From NCBI RefSeq assembly GCF_014203325.1, contig NZ_JACHIV010000001.1:2605501-2669500 (forward strand): a DNA stretch of 64,000 nt, written 5' to 3'. The notes below the pieces were generated by a model, which saw nothing but the letters and a program-made list of their open reading frames with translations, did not search any database and was not told where the DNA came from. Made by a program: the position numbers and the translations under genes. The stretch's first letter is position 1; every line of letters starts with the position of its first letter. The stretch is from Saccharopolyspora gloriosae. Lineage in GTDB: Bacteria; Actinomycetota; Actinomycetes; Mycobacteriales; Pseudonocardiaceae. This document shows positions 34,297 to 43,334 of this stretch, piece by piece.

Positions 34297-35265
34297 ATGC
34301 ACACCGTTGCCGTGCTCGCCCTCGACCCGGTCGTCGCGTTCGACCTGTCCATCCCGGTCGAGGCCTTCGGTCGTGCCCGGTTGCCGGGCGGGTCCGCCGC
34401 CTACGACGTCCGGGTGTGCTCGGTGTCCGGCGAGGTCAGCGCGGGGGCGTTCACGCTGCGCACTCCGTGGGGGCTCGACGGGCTCATCGGCGCGGACACG
34501 GTGGTCGTGCCGGGTCAGGCGGACGTGACGGTCCCGGTGCCGGGGGTGGCGCTCGACGCGCTGCGGTCGGCGGCGGCGCGCGGCGTCCGCATCGCCTCGA
34601 TCTGCGTGGGCGCGTTCGCGCTGGCCGAGGCGGGTCTGCTGGACGGGCGGCGGGCGACCACGCACTGGATCGGCGCGGGCGAGCTGGCCCGCAGGCACCC
34701 GCTGATCGAGGTCGACCCGGATGTGCTCTACGTCGACGAGGGGCCGATCCTCACCTCGGCGGGAGCGGCGGCGGGCCTGGACCTGTGCCTGCACATGATC
34801 CGTCTGGACCACGGTTCGGCGGTCGCCGCCGACTCGGCGCGGCTCGCGGTGATGCCGCTGGAGCGCGACGGCGGGCAGGCGCAGTTCATCGTGCACGAGC
34901 CGCCGGCACCGGACGGGGCCAGCGTGCAGCCGTTGCTGTGCTGGCTGGAGGACCACCTGCACCTGCCGCTGACCTTGGCCGACATCGCGGAGCGCGCCGC
35001 GCTGAGCAGCCGCACGCTCAACCGGCGGTTCCGGGAGCAGACGGGGACGACGCCGTTGCAGTGGCTGCACCGGGCCAGGCTGCGTCGGGCGCAGCACCTG
35101 CTGGAGACGACGGCCCACCCCGTGGAGCGCATCGCCGAGCAGGTCGGTTTCACGTCGCCGACCACGTTCCGGGACCGGTTCAAGCGGGTCGTCGGCACCA
35201 GCCCCGCCCGCTACCGCCAAGCCTTCCGGGGTGGTGCTCCGGAGCCGGAGCCGGTCGGCGTCTGA
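34297..35265 (+). CDS. GlxA-type AraC family regulator (DJ-1/PfpI domain plus AraC HTH)
   Basis: 322 residues. The N-terminal DJ-1/PfpI-like domain has VAVLALDPVVAFDLSIPVEAF and the nucleophile-elbow region SICVGAFALAEAGLL. The C-terminal AraC domain has two HTHs, LTLADIAERAALSSRTLNRRF and ERIAEQVGFTSPTTFRDRFK. Members of this group often sense amine or amino-acid compounds, but its ligand is not evident. ATG 34297 is preferred to GTG 34240 because the family starts at this strand. The next gene (DinB) follows after 86 bases and may be a target. Confidence 0.88.
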   Translation: MHTVAVLALDPVVAFDLSIPVEAFGRARLPGGSAAYDVRVCSVSGEVSAGAFTLRTPWGLDGLIGADTVVVPGQADVTVPVPGVALDALRSAAARGVRIASICVGAFALAEAGLLDGRRATTHWIGAGELARRHPLIEVDPDVLYVDEGPILTSAGAAAGLDLCLHMIRLDHGSAVAADSARLAVMPLERDGGQAQFIVHEPPAPDGASVQPLLCWLEDHLHLPLTLADIAERAALSSRTLNRRFREQTGTTPLQWLHRARLRRAQHLLETTAHPVERIAEQVGFTSPTTFRDRFKRVVGTSPARYRQAFRGGAPEPEPVGV

Positions 35266-35351
35266 GCTCGGACGCGGTTCCTCCGCGGTCGGCCGGGAGT
35301 GTCAGGGGTGCGGTCTACCGTCGGTGCGGAATGGCGACGAGGGGGTTTGTC

Positions 35352-35879
35352 ATGACGACGACGGGCGCGGGAGAACGGGCGGAACTGCTGGGCATGCTCG
35401 CCGAGCAGCGCGACGCGTTGCTGCTGACGGTGCGGGGGCTCAGCGACGAGAGCGCGGCGCGACGCAGCACGGTCAGCGAACTCACCCTCGGCGGGCTGGT
35501 CAAGCACGTCACGGCGGTGGAACGGGAGTGGCCCCGCACGCTCCGGGGGCAGCTGTTCCGGGAGGAGAACGCGGCCGACGAAGGCAGGGCGAGCCTGCGG
35601 ATGCAGCCGGGCGAGACGCTGGTGGAGCTGATCGACGACTACCGGCACGCGGCCCGCGACACCGAACGCGCCGCGACCGAACTGTCCTCATTGGACGTTC
35701 GGCTTCGATTACCCGAGGCGCCCTGGCTCCCGCCGGGCGCCGAGTGGTCCGCCCGGCACGTGCTGGTGCACCTGATCCGGGAGACCGCGCAGCACAGCGG
35801 CCACGCCGACATCATCCGCGAGAGCATCGACGGCGCCAGCACCACGCGGCAACTCGGCGCGGAATGGGGGTTCGCCTAG
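35352..35879 (+). CDS. DinB family protein (DUF664-like)
   Basis: 175 residues, a four-helix bundle: ERAELLGMLAEQRDALLLTVRGLSDE, GGLVKHVTAVEREW with the first metal-type His, and LVHLIRETAQHSGHADIIRE with the later His pair. DinB/mycothiol-dependent maleylpyruvate-isomerase-like proteins bind metal, and some are thiol-S-transferases. ATG 35352 is used because GAGGGGG precedes it; ATG 35331 is possible. It is convergent with the P-loop gene. Confidence 0.83.
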   Translation: MTTTGAGERAELLGMLAEQRDALLLTVRGLSDESAARRSTVSELTLGGLVKHVTAVEREWPRTLRGQLFREENAADEGRASLRMQPGETLVELIDDYRHAARDTERAATELSSLDVRLRLPEAPWLPPGAEWSARHVLVHLIRETAQHSGHADIIRESIDGASTTRQLGAEWGFA

Positions 35880-35948
35880 GAACCCTGCCGCGCGAGTTGA
35901 ATTCCGCCGCCCGGCCCGCCACACCAGGACGGACTCCGACACGGGCGC

Positions 35949-36488
35949 TCAGCGGTCTTCGATGGCGTCGCGGACGAAGCGGGCGCGATCGTCGACGGGC
36001 GCCTTCGGCAGTTCCACCAGGTCGTAACCGTATTCGGCGTAGGTCTCGGCCATGACCTCGCAGGTGCGGCGGGCCACTTCCGGTGACTGCGCGCGTTCCT
36101 CGTCGGTGCGGTAGATCTCCGGCCAGGGCGGGGCGAGGAAGACCCGCCGCTCGTAGCGGAGGTCCCGCGCGGCGGCGTGCACGTGCGCGGGCACGGCAAG
36201 CCCTTCGACGCGGAGGTACCCGGCGATGTCGGGCAGGCCGCGGTCGAAGAGCACGGTGCCACCGGCGGCCGACCGGTAGTTGCGCAGTTCCCAGCACAAC
36301 ATCAGCTCCGCGAACAGCGCCCGATCCGCCCACGGCAGCGCCGCGCCGCCCACGGCGAGCTGATCGCGGATGACACCGCGCCCCGCCTCCTCGGAACGGG
36401 CGTACCCGGCGGCGCCGAGCCGGTCGAGCAAGGTGCTCTTGCCGGAACCGGGCCCGCCCGTCACGACGATCCGCCGCACCCTCGCCAC
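35949..36488 (-). CDS. AAA-type small P-loop NTPase
   Basis: 179 residues. Walker A is GGPGSGKSTLLDRL at residues 11-24. A LFDRGLPD segment follows that resembles the second acidic motif of AAA_28-type predicted ATPases/kinases, and a YDLVELPKAPVDDRARFV tail completes the family. Such proteins are thought to phosphorylate small molecules or nucleotides; none is assigned here. It is divergent from the methyltransferase at 36740, with 250 bases between. Confidence 0.8.
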   Translation of the reverse strand: MARVRRIVVTGGPGSGKSTLLDRLGAAGYARSEEAGRGVIRDQLAVGGAALPWADRALFAELMLCWELRNYRSAAGGTVLFDRGLPDIAGYLRVEGLAVPAHVHAAARDLRYERRVFLAPPWPEIYRTDEERAQSPEVARRTCEVMAETYAEYGYDLVELPKAPVDDRARFVRDAIEDR

Positions 36489-36739
36489 GTCGTCCTCCTC
36501 CCCGCCCGGTCCGTCCGGACGATCCGATCACCACCGGGGCCGCGCACCGGCCGGAACCCTTGCAGGGTTCTCGGGCACCGGCGGGAAATCGCGGCCCGCG
36601 GCGCTTGACTTCGAGTTCGCTGGAACTTCTAGCGTGGATCCGGATCGGGCGGCGCCGGTCGCCTCCGCGAGCTCCCACCGCCCTGCTCGCGGTGGCGCGG
36701 TTCCGCCCGATCTTCCCGCGAAACCTGGAGGACATCATC

Positions 36740-37369
36740 ATGGACCACACCGTTCCCATCGCCACGTTCGAGGAGAGCTACGCGGCGGGCGACCCGCCGT
36801 GGGTGATCGGCGCACCACAACCCGCCGTGGTCGAACTGGAACGTTCCGGCGCGTTCGGGGGAGCGGTGCTCGACGTCGGCTGCGGCACCGGTGAGCACAC
36901 GATCCACCTGGCCCGCCTGGGGTACGACGTGCTGGGCGTCGACTCCTCCGGCAACGCCGTGGACCGGGCCCGCGCGAACGCGGCGCGGCAGGGCGTCGAG
37001 GCCCGGTTCGACGTCGCGGACGCGCTGCGGTTCGGGGGAGCGCCCCGGTTCGACACGATCCTCGACAGCGCCCTGTTCCACGTCTTCGGCCCCGAGGACC
37101 GGGTCGCCTACGCGCGTTCGCTGCACCGGGCGAGCGCACCAGGTGCCGTGCTGCACGTCCTCGCGCTGGCCGACGTCGAAGACAGCATCGGGCCGACGGT
37201 GGCCAGGGGCGACTTCGACACCGCGTTCGCCGACGGCTGGGACCTGGAAGAGGTGAGCACCACGAGTTACCGGGGAATCGCCTCCGGCGACAGCGCCCGC
37301 CGTCTCGGCGTCGAGGACGGCCGGGTCGTCGATTCGGCGGCGTGGCTCGCCCGAATTCGCCGCCGCTGA
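36740..37369 (+). CDS. Class I SAM-dependent methyltransferase
   Basis: 209 residues. SAM motif I is VLDVGCGTGEHT, motif II VLGVDSSGNAVDRAR, motif III RFDTILDSALFHVF. The first 40 residues (FEESYAAGDPPWVIGAPQP) resemble thiopurine/tellurite-type methyltransferases (W.xGxPQP). The substrate is unknown. ATG 36740 follows GGAGG nine bases upstream. It is a single gene convergent with the interrupted PstS-like gene. Confidence 0.87.
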   Translation: MDHTVPIATFEESYAAGDPPWVIGAPQPAVVELERSGAFGGAVLDVGCGTGEHTIHLARLGYDVLGVDSSGNAVDRARANAARQGVEARFDVADALRFGGAPRFDTILDSALFHVFGPEDRVAYARSLHRASAPGAVLHVLALADVEDSIGPTVARGDFDTAFADGWDLEEVSTTSYRGIASGDSARRLGVEDGRVVDSAAWLARIRRR

Positions 37370-37421
37370 GCGAGCTGGAACGTCCCGCCTCGGGGGTCGG
37401 GGCGTTCCAGCGCTGGTCGGC

Positions 37422-38966
37422 TCAGGACGGACGGCACTGCAGCGGTTCGTCCAGGTTCGCGCAGGGAACGTGGCTGCGCTGCTCGCGGATGATGTCGCTG
37501 CCGACCTGGGTGGTGAGGTAGCGCAGGAAGCTCGCGGTCAGCGAATGCGGTCGCGGTTCGTCGTAGGTGTAGGCGTATTCGGTCTCCCAGAACGGGTACG
37601 CGCCATCGTTGGCGCCGTCGGTCGTCGGCTCCTGGCCGTCGATGCGCACCAGGGACAACCGGCCTCCCTCTTGGGCCGTTCGCGCCGTGCCCGCCTCGGC
37701 GTAGCCGATCGCGCCGTCGACGTCGGAGACCGCGTTGATGGCCTCGGTGGTGCTGGACCGCTCGCACCGCACCACGGTCGCAGGGGCGTCGGGGAGGCGA
37801 TCCTCGCAGTTGCGGGAGTTCACGGGCGAACCTCAGGCCCCGTCGAGCACTCGCTCGGTCAGGGCCGTGCGGGTCCCGGAATCAAGATCTCTCGTGACCA
37901 GGCGGACCGGGAGGTCCGCTCCGCCGACCTGCTCCCAGTTGTCGATGCGGCCCGCGTAGAGATCGCGGATCTGGTCGGCGGTGAGGTCCTGGACCTCGGC
38001 TTCCTCGTTGATCACCAGGCTGAACAGCGACAGCGCGATGGGGCGCGGTATCAGCATCGGCATGTCGTCCGGCTTCTTCCCGTCGGAGAACGAGATCATC
38101 TCCGGATGCCCGTCCTGCGCCGCGTCGCCCGCGGCGGTGAGCGTGGTCAACCCGCCACCGCTGTCGCTGAAACTCGACTTGATCTTCGCCTGCGGGCAAC
38201 TGTCCACGTAGGACTTCGCGGCCGCTTCGCCGACCGCCTTGAACGCGCTCGACCCGGTGAGCGTCAGTTCGCCCTGCGCGCATTCGAGCGAACCGCGGGG
38301 CGTCAGCTGCGCGACCGCGAGCTGCCCGAGCACGATCAGCACGAGGAAGAACACCAGCGCGAGGATCCGCCGGGGCGCGCGGCCGTGGTTGCTGGTCTCC
38401 CGGATGGCGCCGGTGTCCACGCCGCCGCGGATGCCGCCGACCACCTTCGGCTCCGCTTCGGCTTCGGCGTCGGGCGCGTGGTCCAGCGCGGCGAGGACCT
38501 TGTAGTGCGCGCCCCGGTTCAGCGGCACCTTGGGCAGTTCGATCACGTCGTCGTGGACGTGCAGCCCGGAGTTCGGGCCGAAGGAGGGGCGCAGGAAGTC
38601 GCTGCTGAGCTCGGTGACGACCATGCCCGCGACGTGGCGGCCGGGGAAGTGCACCCGGATGCCGACCTTGTCGTCGTCGAGCACCGAGTAGTCCTCGGGC
38701 ACGATGTTCGTCGCGCCGTCGTTCTCGATGCGCAGCAGCACGAAGGACGGCGCGACGAGCGGTTCGCCGTCCCCGTCCCGCCGCAGCTGCTGGAGCGCGC
38801 CGGTCGTCTCGTACATGGAGTGCACGGCGTCGGTGGCCGTGGTGTCCATCTGCACCCGGTAGCCGAGCCGCTTGCGGCCCACGACCGCGAACTCGTACAG
38901 CGCCAGCCCGATGGGCACCAGCACACCGAGCGCCGCCAACGCTATTTCCCAGGGAAAATCGCTCAC
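37422..38966 (-). pseudogene. PstS-like membrane-anchored substrate-binding protein with in-frame TGA
   Basis: From GTG 38966 (AGGGAG six bases before it) the frame encodes 377 residues, then TGA at 37833-37835. The very same frame continues for another 137 codons to 37422. The first part has a membrane segment near the N-terminus, a cytoplasmic region and a second membrane segment (ILALVFFLVLIVLGQLAVAQ). A PstS-type binding domain follows with TGSSAFKAVGEAAAKSY, SFSDSGGGL and DLDSGTRTALTERVLDG. The part after the TGA has CEDR, TVVRCERSSTTEAI and VDGAIGYAEAG, the missing end of that domain. It is probably a nonsense mutation or a sequence error; readthrough is possible. Confidence 0.7.
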
Positions 38967-39309
38967 GATCGGCTCCCTCACCACCATCAACGCGTGGAGC
39001 CGAAACTAGGGGCGACGTGTGCCCGCCGGGGCTGGGAACCCGATCGTTCAGGGATCGTTCATCGGCCCGTGGGTGATCGTCCGTGCTGAATCCGCTTCGG
39101 CTCGGCGAACGGCGTGCCTCCGCCGAGCCGTGCGCATCTCCCCGCGAGAGCAGGAATTCGGCGATCGGACCGGTTCAGCGCGTCGGCGGAGGAACCGTGC
39201 GGCAGCACCGGGGGCGCCGCCGTCGGGCCGCGGCTGAGCGCGAACGTCTCGCCGGAGGGCGTCGGCGTGGGACGGGCGGGTGGTTCGGGAGCGGAGGAGC
39301 TGGGAGGCG

Positions 39310-39368
39310 TTGACAGCGGAAGGCGCGGGTTCCTAATCTCGTCTACATAAGGAATCGCCGTCTACATA
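39310..39368 (+). promoter_or_regulatory. Promoter and direct-repeat operator of the glucarate operon
   Basis: TTGACA at 39310-39315 and TAATCT at 39334-39339 are 18 bases apart, a near-consensus housekeeping promoter. GTCTACATA occurs at 39341-39349 and again at 39360-39368, 19 bases centre to centre. The repeats therefore cover the expected transcription start and early leader. A regulator bound here, most simply the IclR protein at 43335, would repress. The 388 bases from 38991 to 39378 hold no gene. Confidence 0.65.
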
Positions 39369-39384
39369 TGAAGACGAGATGCTC

Positions 39385-40350
39385 ATGACTTCGACTTCGT
39401 CCGGGGACGCCTCGGCGCAGGACGTCAGCCGCTTCGCCGCCCGGCTCGGCGAACGGATGGACGCCGGTGTGCTGTCCTTCCCGCTCACCTCGTTCACCGA
39501 GGCAGGCGAGCTCGACCTCGCAGGCCTGCGGACCTACCTGGAAGGTCAGGCCGAAGCCGACCCCGCCGCGTTCTTCATCGCCTGCGGCACCGGCGAGTTC
39601 TTCTCGCTGACCCCAGACGAGTACTCGTGCGTGGTGCGGACCGCCGTCGAGGTCTCCGACGGCCGGATTCCGGTGCTCGCGGGCGTCGGCTACGGCTGGG
39701 CGGTGGCGCGCCAGTTCGCCGAACGCGCCGTCGACGCCGGTGCCGCCGCCGGGCTGCTGATGCCGCACTACCTGGTCAAAGCCCCGCAGGACGGCCTGGT
39801 CGAGCAAGTGCGCAAGGTCGCCGAGCACACCTCGCTGCCGCTGATCGCCTACCAGCGCGACTACGTCCGGTTCAGCGCCGAGAGCGCGGCGCGGCTCGCC
39901 GAGATCCCCACCGTCGTCGGCATCAAGGACGGCCACAGCGACCTCGACGGACTCCAGCGCATCAAGCTGAGCACCCCGGCGGACTTCCTGTTCTTCAACG
40001 GAGCCGCCACCGCCGAGATGCAGGCCCGCGCCTACTCGGCGATCGGCATCAGCCCCTACTCCTCGGCGGTGCACGCGTTCGCCCCCGAGATCGCGAAGGC
40101 CTTCTTCGCCGCGCTGCGCGCCGACGAGCAGGAGCGCGTCGACGAACTGCTGCGCGAGTTCTACTTCCCGCTGGTCGAGCTCCGGGACCGCGAAGCCGGG
40201 TACGCGGTGTCGCTGGTCAAGGCCGGCGCGCGGCTGCGCGGCCTGCCCGTCGGCCCGGTGCGGGCGCCGCTGGTCGATCCCTCCGCCACCGACATCGCCG
40301 ACCTCGACAAGCTGATCAAGACGGGCCTGGCGCTCGTCGACCAGGCCTGA
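39385..40350 (+). CDS. kdgD: 5-dehydro-4-deoxyglucarate dehydratase
   Basis: 321 residues of the DHDPS/NAL aldolase family. The Schiff-base lysine is Lys181 in VVGIKDGHSDL and the catalytic tyrosine is Tyr156 in AYQRDY. GTGEFFSLTPDEY and MPHYLVKAPQDG are characteristic of the KdgD subgroup. It converts 5-dehydro-4-deoxy-D-glucarate to 2-oxoglutarate semialdehyde, water and CO2. ATG 39385 is preferred; an ATG six bases earlier would add two residues. It is first of kdgD-gudD-transporter-IclR. The semialdehyde dehydrogenase needed for the last step is not in this window. Confidence 0.92.
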   Translation: MTSTSSGDASAQDVSRFAARLGERMDAGVLSFPLTSFTEAGELDLAGLRTYLEGQAEADPAAFFIACGTGEFFSLTPDEYSCVVRTAVEVSDGRIPVLAGVGYGWAVARQFAERAVDAGAAAGLLMPHYLVKAPQDGLVEQVRKVAEHTSLPLIAYQRDYVRFSAESAARLAEIPTVVGIKDGHSDLDGLQRIKLSTPADFLFFNGAATAEMQARAYSAIGISPYSSAVHAFAPEIAKAFFAALRADEQERVDELLREFYFPLVELRDREAGYAVSLVKAGARLRGLPVGPVRAPLVDPSATDIADLDKLIKTGLALVDQA

Positions 40351-40364
40351 GCAGGGAGAACCCC

Positions 40365-41657
40365 ATGTCCGAGAGCACCCGCATCGCCGAGGTCCGCGTC
40401 ACCCCGATCCTGATCAGCGACCCGCCGCTGCTGAACGTGCAAGGCGTGCACCAGCCCTACACCCCGCGCACGATCATCGAGGTCGTCACCGACAACGGCG
40501 TCAGCGGCATCGGCGAGACCTACGGCGACACCGACTACCTGAAGATCGCGCAGGCGTTCGGGCCGAAACTCGTCGGACAACCGCTGACCGCCCGCAACGA
40601 CCTGTTCGCCCGGGTCTCCGCGGCGGCGGCCGAAGTCGACATCGCGCAGATCGACAACACCGTCGTCGCCGAAGGCCTCCGCGGCGCCCGCACCGAGGTG
40701 AAGCTGGTGCACAGCGTCGTGTCGGGATTCGAGGTGGCGCTGCTCGACGCGCTGGGGCACGAGACCGGATTACCGGTGCACGCGCTGCTCGGCGGCAAGG
40801 TCCGGGACCGGGTGGAGTACAGCGGCTACCTGTTCTACCGCTGGGCCGAGCACCCCGTCGCGGGCGAGCCCCAGGACGACTGGGGAGCGGCGCTGGACCC
40901 GGCGGGCGTCGTCGAGCAGGCGCGGCGGTTCGCCGACCGCTACGGGTTCAAGTCCTTCAAGCTCAAGGGCGGCGCCTTCGCCCCGGAGCAGGAGGTGGCG
41001 GCGATCCACGCGCTGCACGAGGCTTTCCCGGACGCCCCGCTGCGGCTGGACCCCAACGGGGCCTGGTCGGTGCAGACCAGCCTCGAGGTCGCCGCGGCGC
41101 TCGAAGGCGTCGCGGAATACCTGGAGGACCCCACCGCGGGCACCGGCCAGATGGCGCAGGTCGCCGCGAAGACGAGCCTGCCGCTGGCCACCAACATGTG
41201 CGTGACCGCGATCGACGAGGTCCCCGCCGCGTTCACCAGCGACGCCGTGCAGGTGGTGCTCTCCGATCACCACTACTGGGGCGGGCTGCGCGCGACGCAG
41301 GACCTGGCCGCGGTGTGCCGCACCTACGGCAAGCAGCTCTCCATGCACTCCAACACGCACCTGGGCATCAGCCTCGCCGCGATGACCCACGTCGCGGCCA
41401 CCATCCCGGAGCTGTACTACGCGTGCGACACGCACCGGCCGTGGCAGACCGAGGACGTCATCACTGTGCCGCACACCTTCACCGACGGCGCCGTCGACGT
41501 CACCGACACGCCCGGCCTGGGCGTCGAACTCGACCGGGAGTCGCTGGCGGCGCTGCACCGGCGCTGGCTCGACAGCGACGTGCGCGACCGCGATGACGCC
41601 GCCGCGATGCGCCGCGTGCACCCGGACTGGACTGCCCCCGCCTTCCCGGTCTGGTGA
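40365..41657 (+). CDS. gudD: Glucarate dehydratase
   Basis: 430 residues, enolase superfamily. The catalytic Lys pair is in FKLKGG (about 199/201). Metal ligands are Asp229 (RLDPNGAW), Glu254 (YLEDP) and Asn277 (TNMCVT), with SDHHYWGGL and the general-base His region MHSNTHLGIS. It dehydrates D-glucarate to 5-dehydro-4-deoxyglucarate, the substrate of KdgD just upstream. ATG 40365 follows CAGGGAGAA 14 bases after the kdgD stop. It is a complete, ordinary member. Confidence 0.93.
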   Translation: MSESTRIAEVRVTPILISDPPLLNVQGVHQPYTPRTIIEVVTDNGVSGIGETYGDTDYLKIAQAFGPKLVGQPLTARNDLFARVSAAAAEVDIAQIDNTVVAEGLRGARTEVKLVHSVVSGFEVALLDALGHETGLPVHALLGGKVRDRVEYSGYLFYRWAEHPVAGEPQDDWGAALDPAGVVEQARRFADRYGFKSFKLKGGAFAPEQEVAAIHALHEAFPDAPLRLDPNGAWSVQTSLEVAAALEGVAEYLEDPTAGTGQMAQVAAKTSLPLATNMCVTAIDEVPAAFTSDAVQVVLSDHHYWGGLRATQDLAAVCRTYGKQLSMHSNTHLGISLAAMTHVAATIPELYYACDTHRPWQTEDVITVPHTFTDGAVDVTDTPGLGVELDRESLAALHRRWLDSDVRDRDDAAAMRRVHPDWTAPAFPVW

Positions 41658-41769
41658 CGCAGACCGTCCCCGGGCGAGCCGGTCGGGCGGCGGCGCCTCG
41701 GCGTTCCTCCCACGAGGACAGCGGGAGGAACGCCGAGAACACGTGGTGCCGATCGCTCCGGTGATCGCC

Positions 41770-41798
41770 GCTCAGCGGCTTCCCGCTGACCGGACAAC
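41770..41798. repeat. Hairpin repeat copy A
   Basis: GCTCAGCGGCTTCCCGCTGACCGGACAACGA-type element in the gap between gudD and the transporter gene. It is nearly identical to the element at 44188-44218 (one base shorter, two substitutions) and forms a short stem around CAGCGG/CCGCTG. Confidence 0.6.
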
Positions 41799-41870
41799 GA
41801 ACGAAAAACGGTGTACATCGGCGGGCGGACGTCGCGCGCTGATGACCGAAACATCCTCGGAGAGACGTCA

Positions 41871-43187
41871 ATGACGACGGTGCCGCCGAAGTCCGCAGCG
41901 GACGAGGCCGTGCTCAGCAGCGCGGTCGGCAAGTTCTTCCGACGCATGATCCCGCTCGTGGTGCTCATGCTGATCATCAACCAGATGGACCGCACGAACA
42001 TCGGGTTCGTGCGCGGCGACCTGGAAGCCGACCTGGGCATCGGGGCCGCGGCCTACGGGCTCGGGGCCGGGCTGTTCTTCGTCGCCTACGCCCTGTTCGA
42101 AGTGCCCAGCAACATGCTCATGGAGCGCTTCGGCGCTCGGGTCTGGCTGACCCGCATCATGATCAGCTGGGGCGTGGTGGTGTTCGCGATGGCGTTCATC
42201 ACCGACACCACCACGTTCTACGCGATGCGGTTCCTGCTGGGCGTCGCCGAGGCGGGATTCTTCCCCGGCGTCATGTACTACTTCACCCGCTGGCTGCCCG
42301 ACCAGTACCGCGGCCGGGCCGTCGCGATCTTCCTGGGCGGCTCCGCCGGGGCCTACGTGGTGACCGGACCGGTCAGCGGCGCACTGCTGGAACTCGATGG
42401 CCTCGCCGGACTGGCGGGCTGGAAGTGGATGTTCCTGTGCCAAGGCGTGCTGTCGGTCGTGATCGGCGTCGTCGCCGGGTTCTTCCTGGTGTCCCGCATC
42501 GGCGACGCGAAGTGGCTCAGCACCGAGGAGAAAGCGGCGCTGCGGGACGCGGTCGCCGCCGACGACGCGCGGCGCGACGACGCGGGAGAGCAGGTCTCCA
42601 AGCTGCGGCTGCTGGTGAACCCGCAGGTCCTGCTGCTGTGCTTCATCTTCTTCGCCATCTCGCTGACCGGGTACACGATCACGTTCTGGCTGCCCAGCCT
42701 GGTCGACGGCATCGGCGGATTGCCGGACTTCGGCGTCGGGCTCGTGACGGCGATCCCCTGGGCGTGCGCGATCGCGGCGATGTACGCGATGGGCCGGTTC
42801 ACCGACCGAACCGGTGTCCGGCGGCCGTACGTCACGGCGGCGCTGCTGGTGGCCGCGCTCGGCACGTTCCTCACCACGCTGGGCGGCCCGTGGTTCGGAG
42901 TGCTGGCGATGTGCGTGGCCGCGATCGGATTCAAGTGCTCGGCATCGATCTTCTGGCCGATCGCCCAGCAAGGGCTCGACGGCAAGATCGTGGCGCCGGG
43001 CATCGCCCTGGTGAACTCGCTGGGCAACCTCGGCGGCTTCGTCGCGCCCACGGTGATCGGGTTCCTGGAGGAATCGACCGGGTCCACCACGGTCGGCCTC
43101 TACGGGCTGTCGATCGCGTCGCTGCTCGCGGCGGGCCTGGCCACGCTGATCGGCCGCACCCGGCAGGTGGACCCCGCGCCCGGCTGA
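41871..43187 (+). CDS. MFS transporter, anion:cation symporter type (probable glucarate uptake)
   Basis: 438 residues, twelve membrane segments, resembling GudP/phthalate-permease-like (ACS) carriers. IINQMDRTNIGFVRGDLEADLGI begins the first segment, then FEVPSNMLMERFGARVWLTRIMISWG, GVAEAGFFPGVMYYFTRWLP and RGRAVAIFLGG. Its place between gudD and the IclR gene points to D-glucarate (or galactarate) uptake with protons. ATG 41871 follows GGAGAGACG. The 213-base gap after gudD holds a hairpin repeat, so transport may be expressed at a different level. Confidence 0.9.
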   Translation: MTTVPPKSAADEAVLSSAVGKFFRRMIPLVVLMLIINQMDRTNIGFVRGDLEADLGIGAAAYGLGAGLFFVAYALFEVPSNMLMERFGARVWLTRIMISWGVVVFAMAFITDTTTFYAMRFLLGVAEAGFFPGVMYYFTRWLPDQYRGRAVAIFLGGSAGAYVVTGPVSGALLELDGLAGLAGWKWMFLCQGVLSVVIGVVAGFFLVSRIGDAKWLSTEEKAALRDAVAADDARRDDAGEQVSKLRLLVNPQVLLLCFIFFAISLTGYTITFWLPSLVDGIGGLPDFGVGLVTAIPWACAIAAMYAMGRFTDRTGVRRPYVTAALLVAALGTFLTTLGGPWFGVLAMCVAAIGFKCSASIFWPIAQQGLDGKIVAPGIALVNSLGNLGGFVAPTVIGFLEESTGSTTVGLYGLSIASLLAAGLATLIGRTRQVDPAPG

Positions 43188-43285
43188 GGATTGCGCGGCG
43201 GGCCGGGACCGGTGCGTCCCGCACCCGCCGCGCGCAGTGCCCTTCGGGGGCTGCGGGCACCGCCGATGTGTACGGTGTTGCTTTG

Positions 43286-43316
43286 CGGAAAAGGCGTGGT
43301 GGCCGGGGGTTTTCCG
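43286..43316. promoter_or_regulatory. Inverted repeat before the IclR gene
   Basis: CGGAAAA (43286-43292) and TTTTCCG (43310-43316), 17 bases apart, lie just upstream of the IclR start at 43335. GGAAA/TTTCC half-sites occur in known IclR operators, so self-control is possible, but the wide spacing makes this uncertain. Confidence 0.35.
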
Positions 43317-43334
43317 GTCGCAGGGGAGTGCGTG

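Noticed and set aside
37833-37835. Selenocysteine reading of the in-frame TGA
   Set aside because: No recognisable SECIS-like structure or selenoprotein family; a nonsense change or sequence error is simpler.
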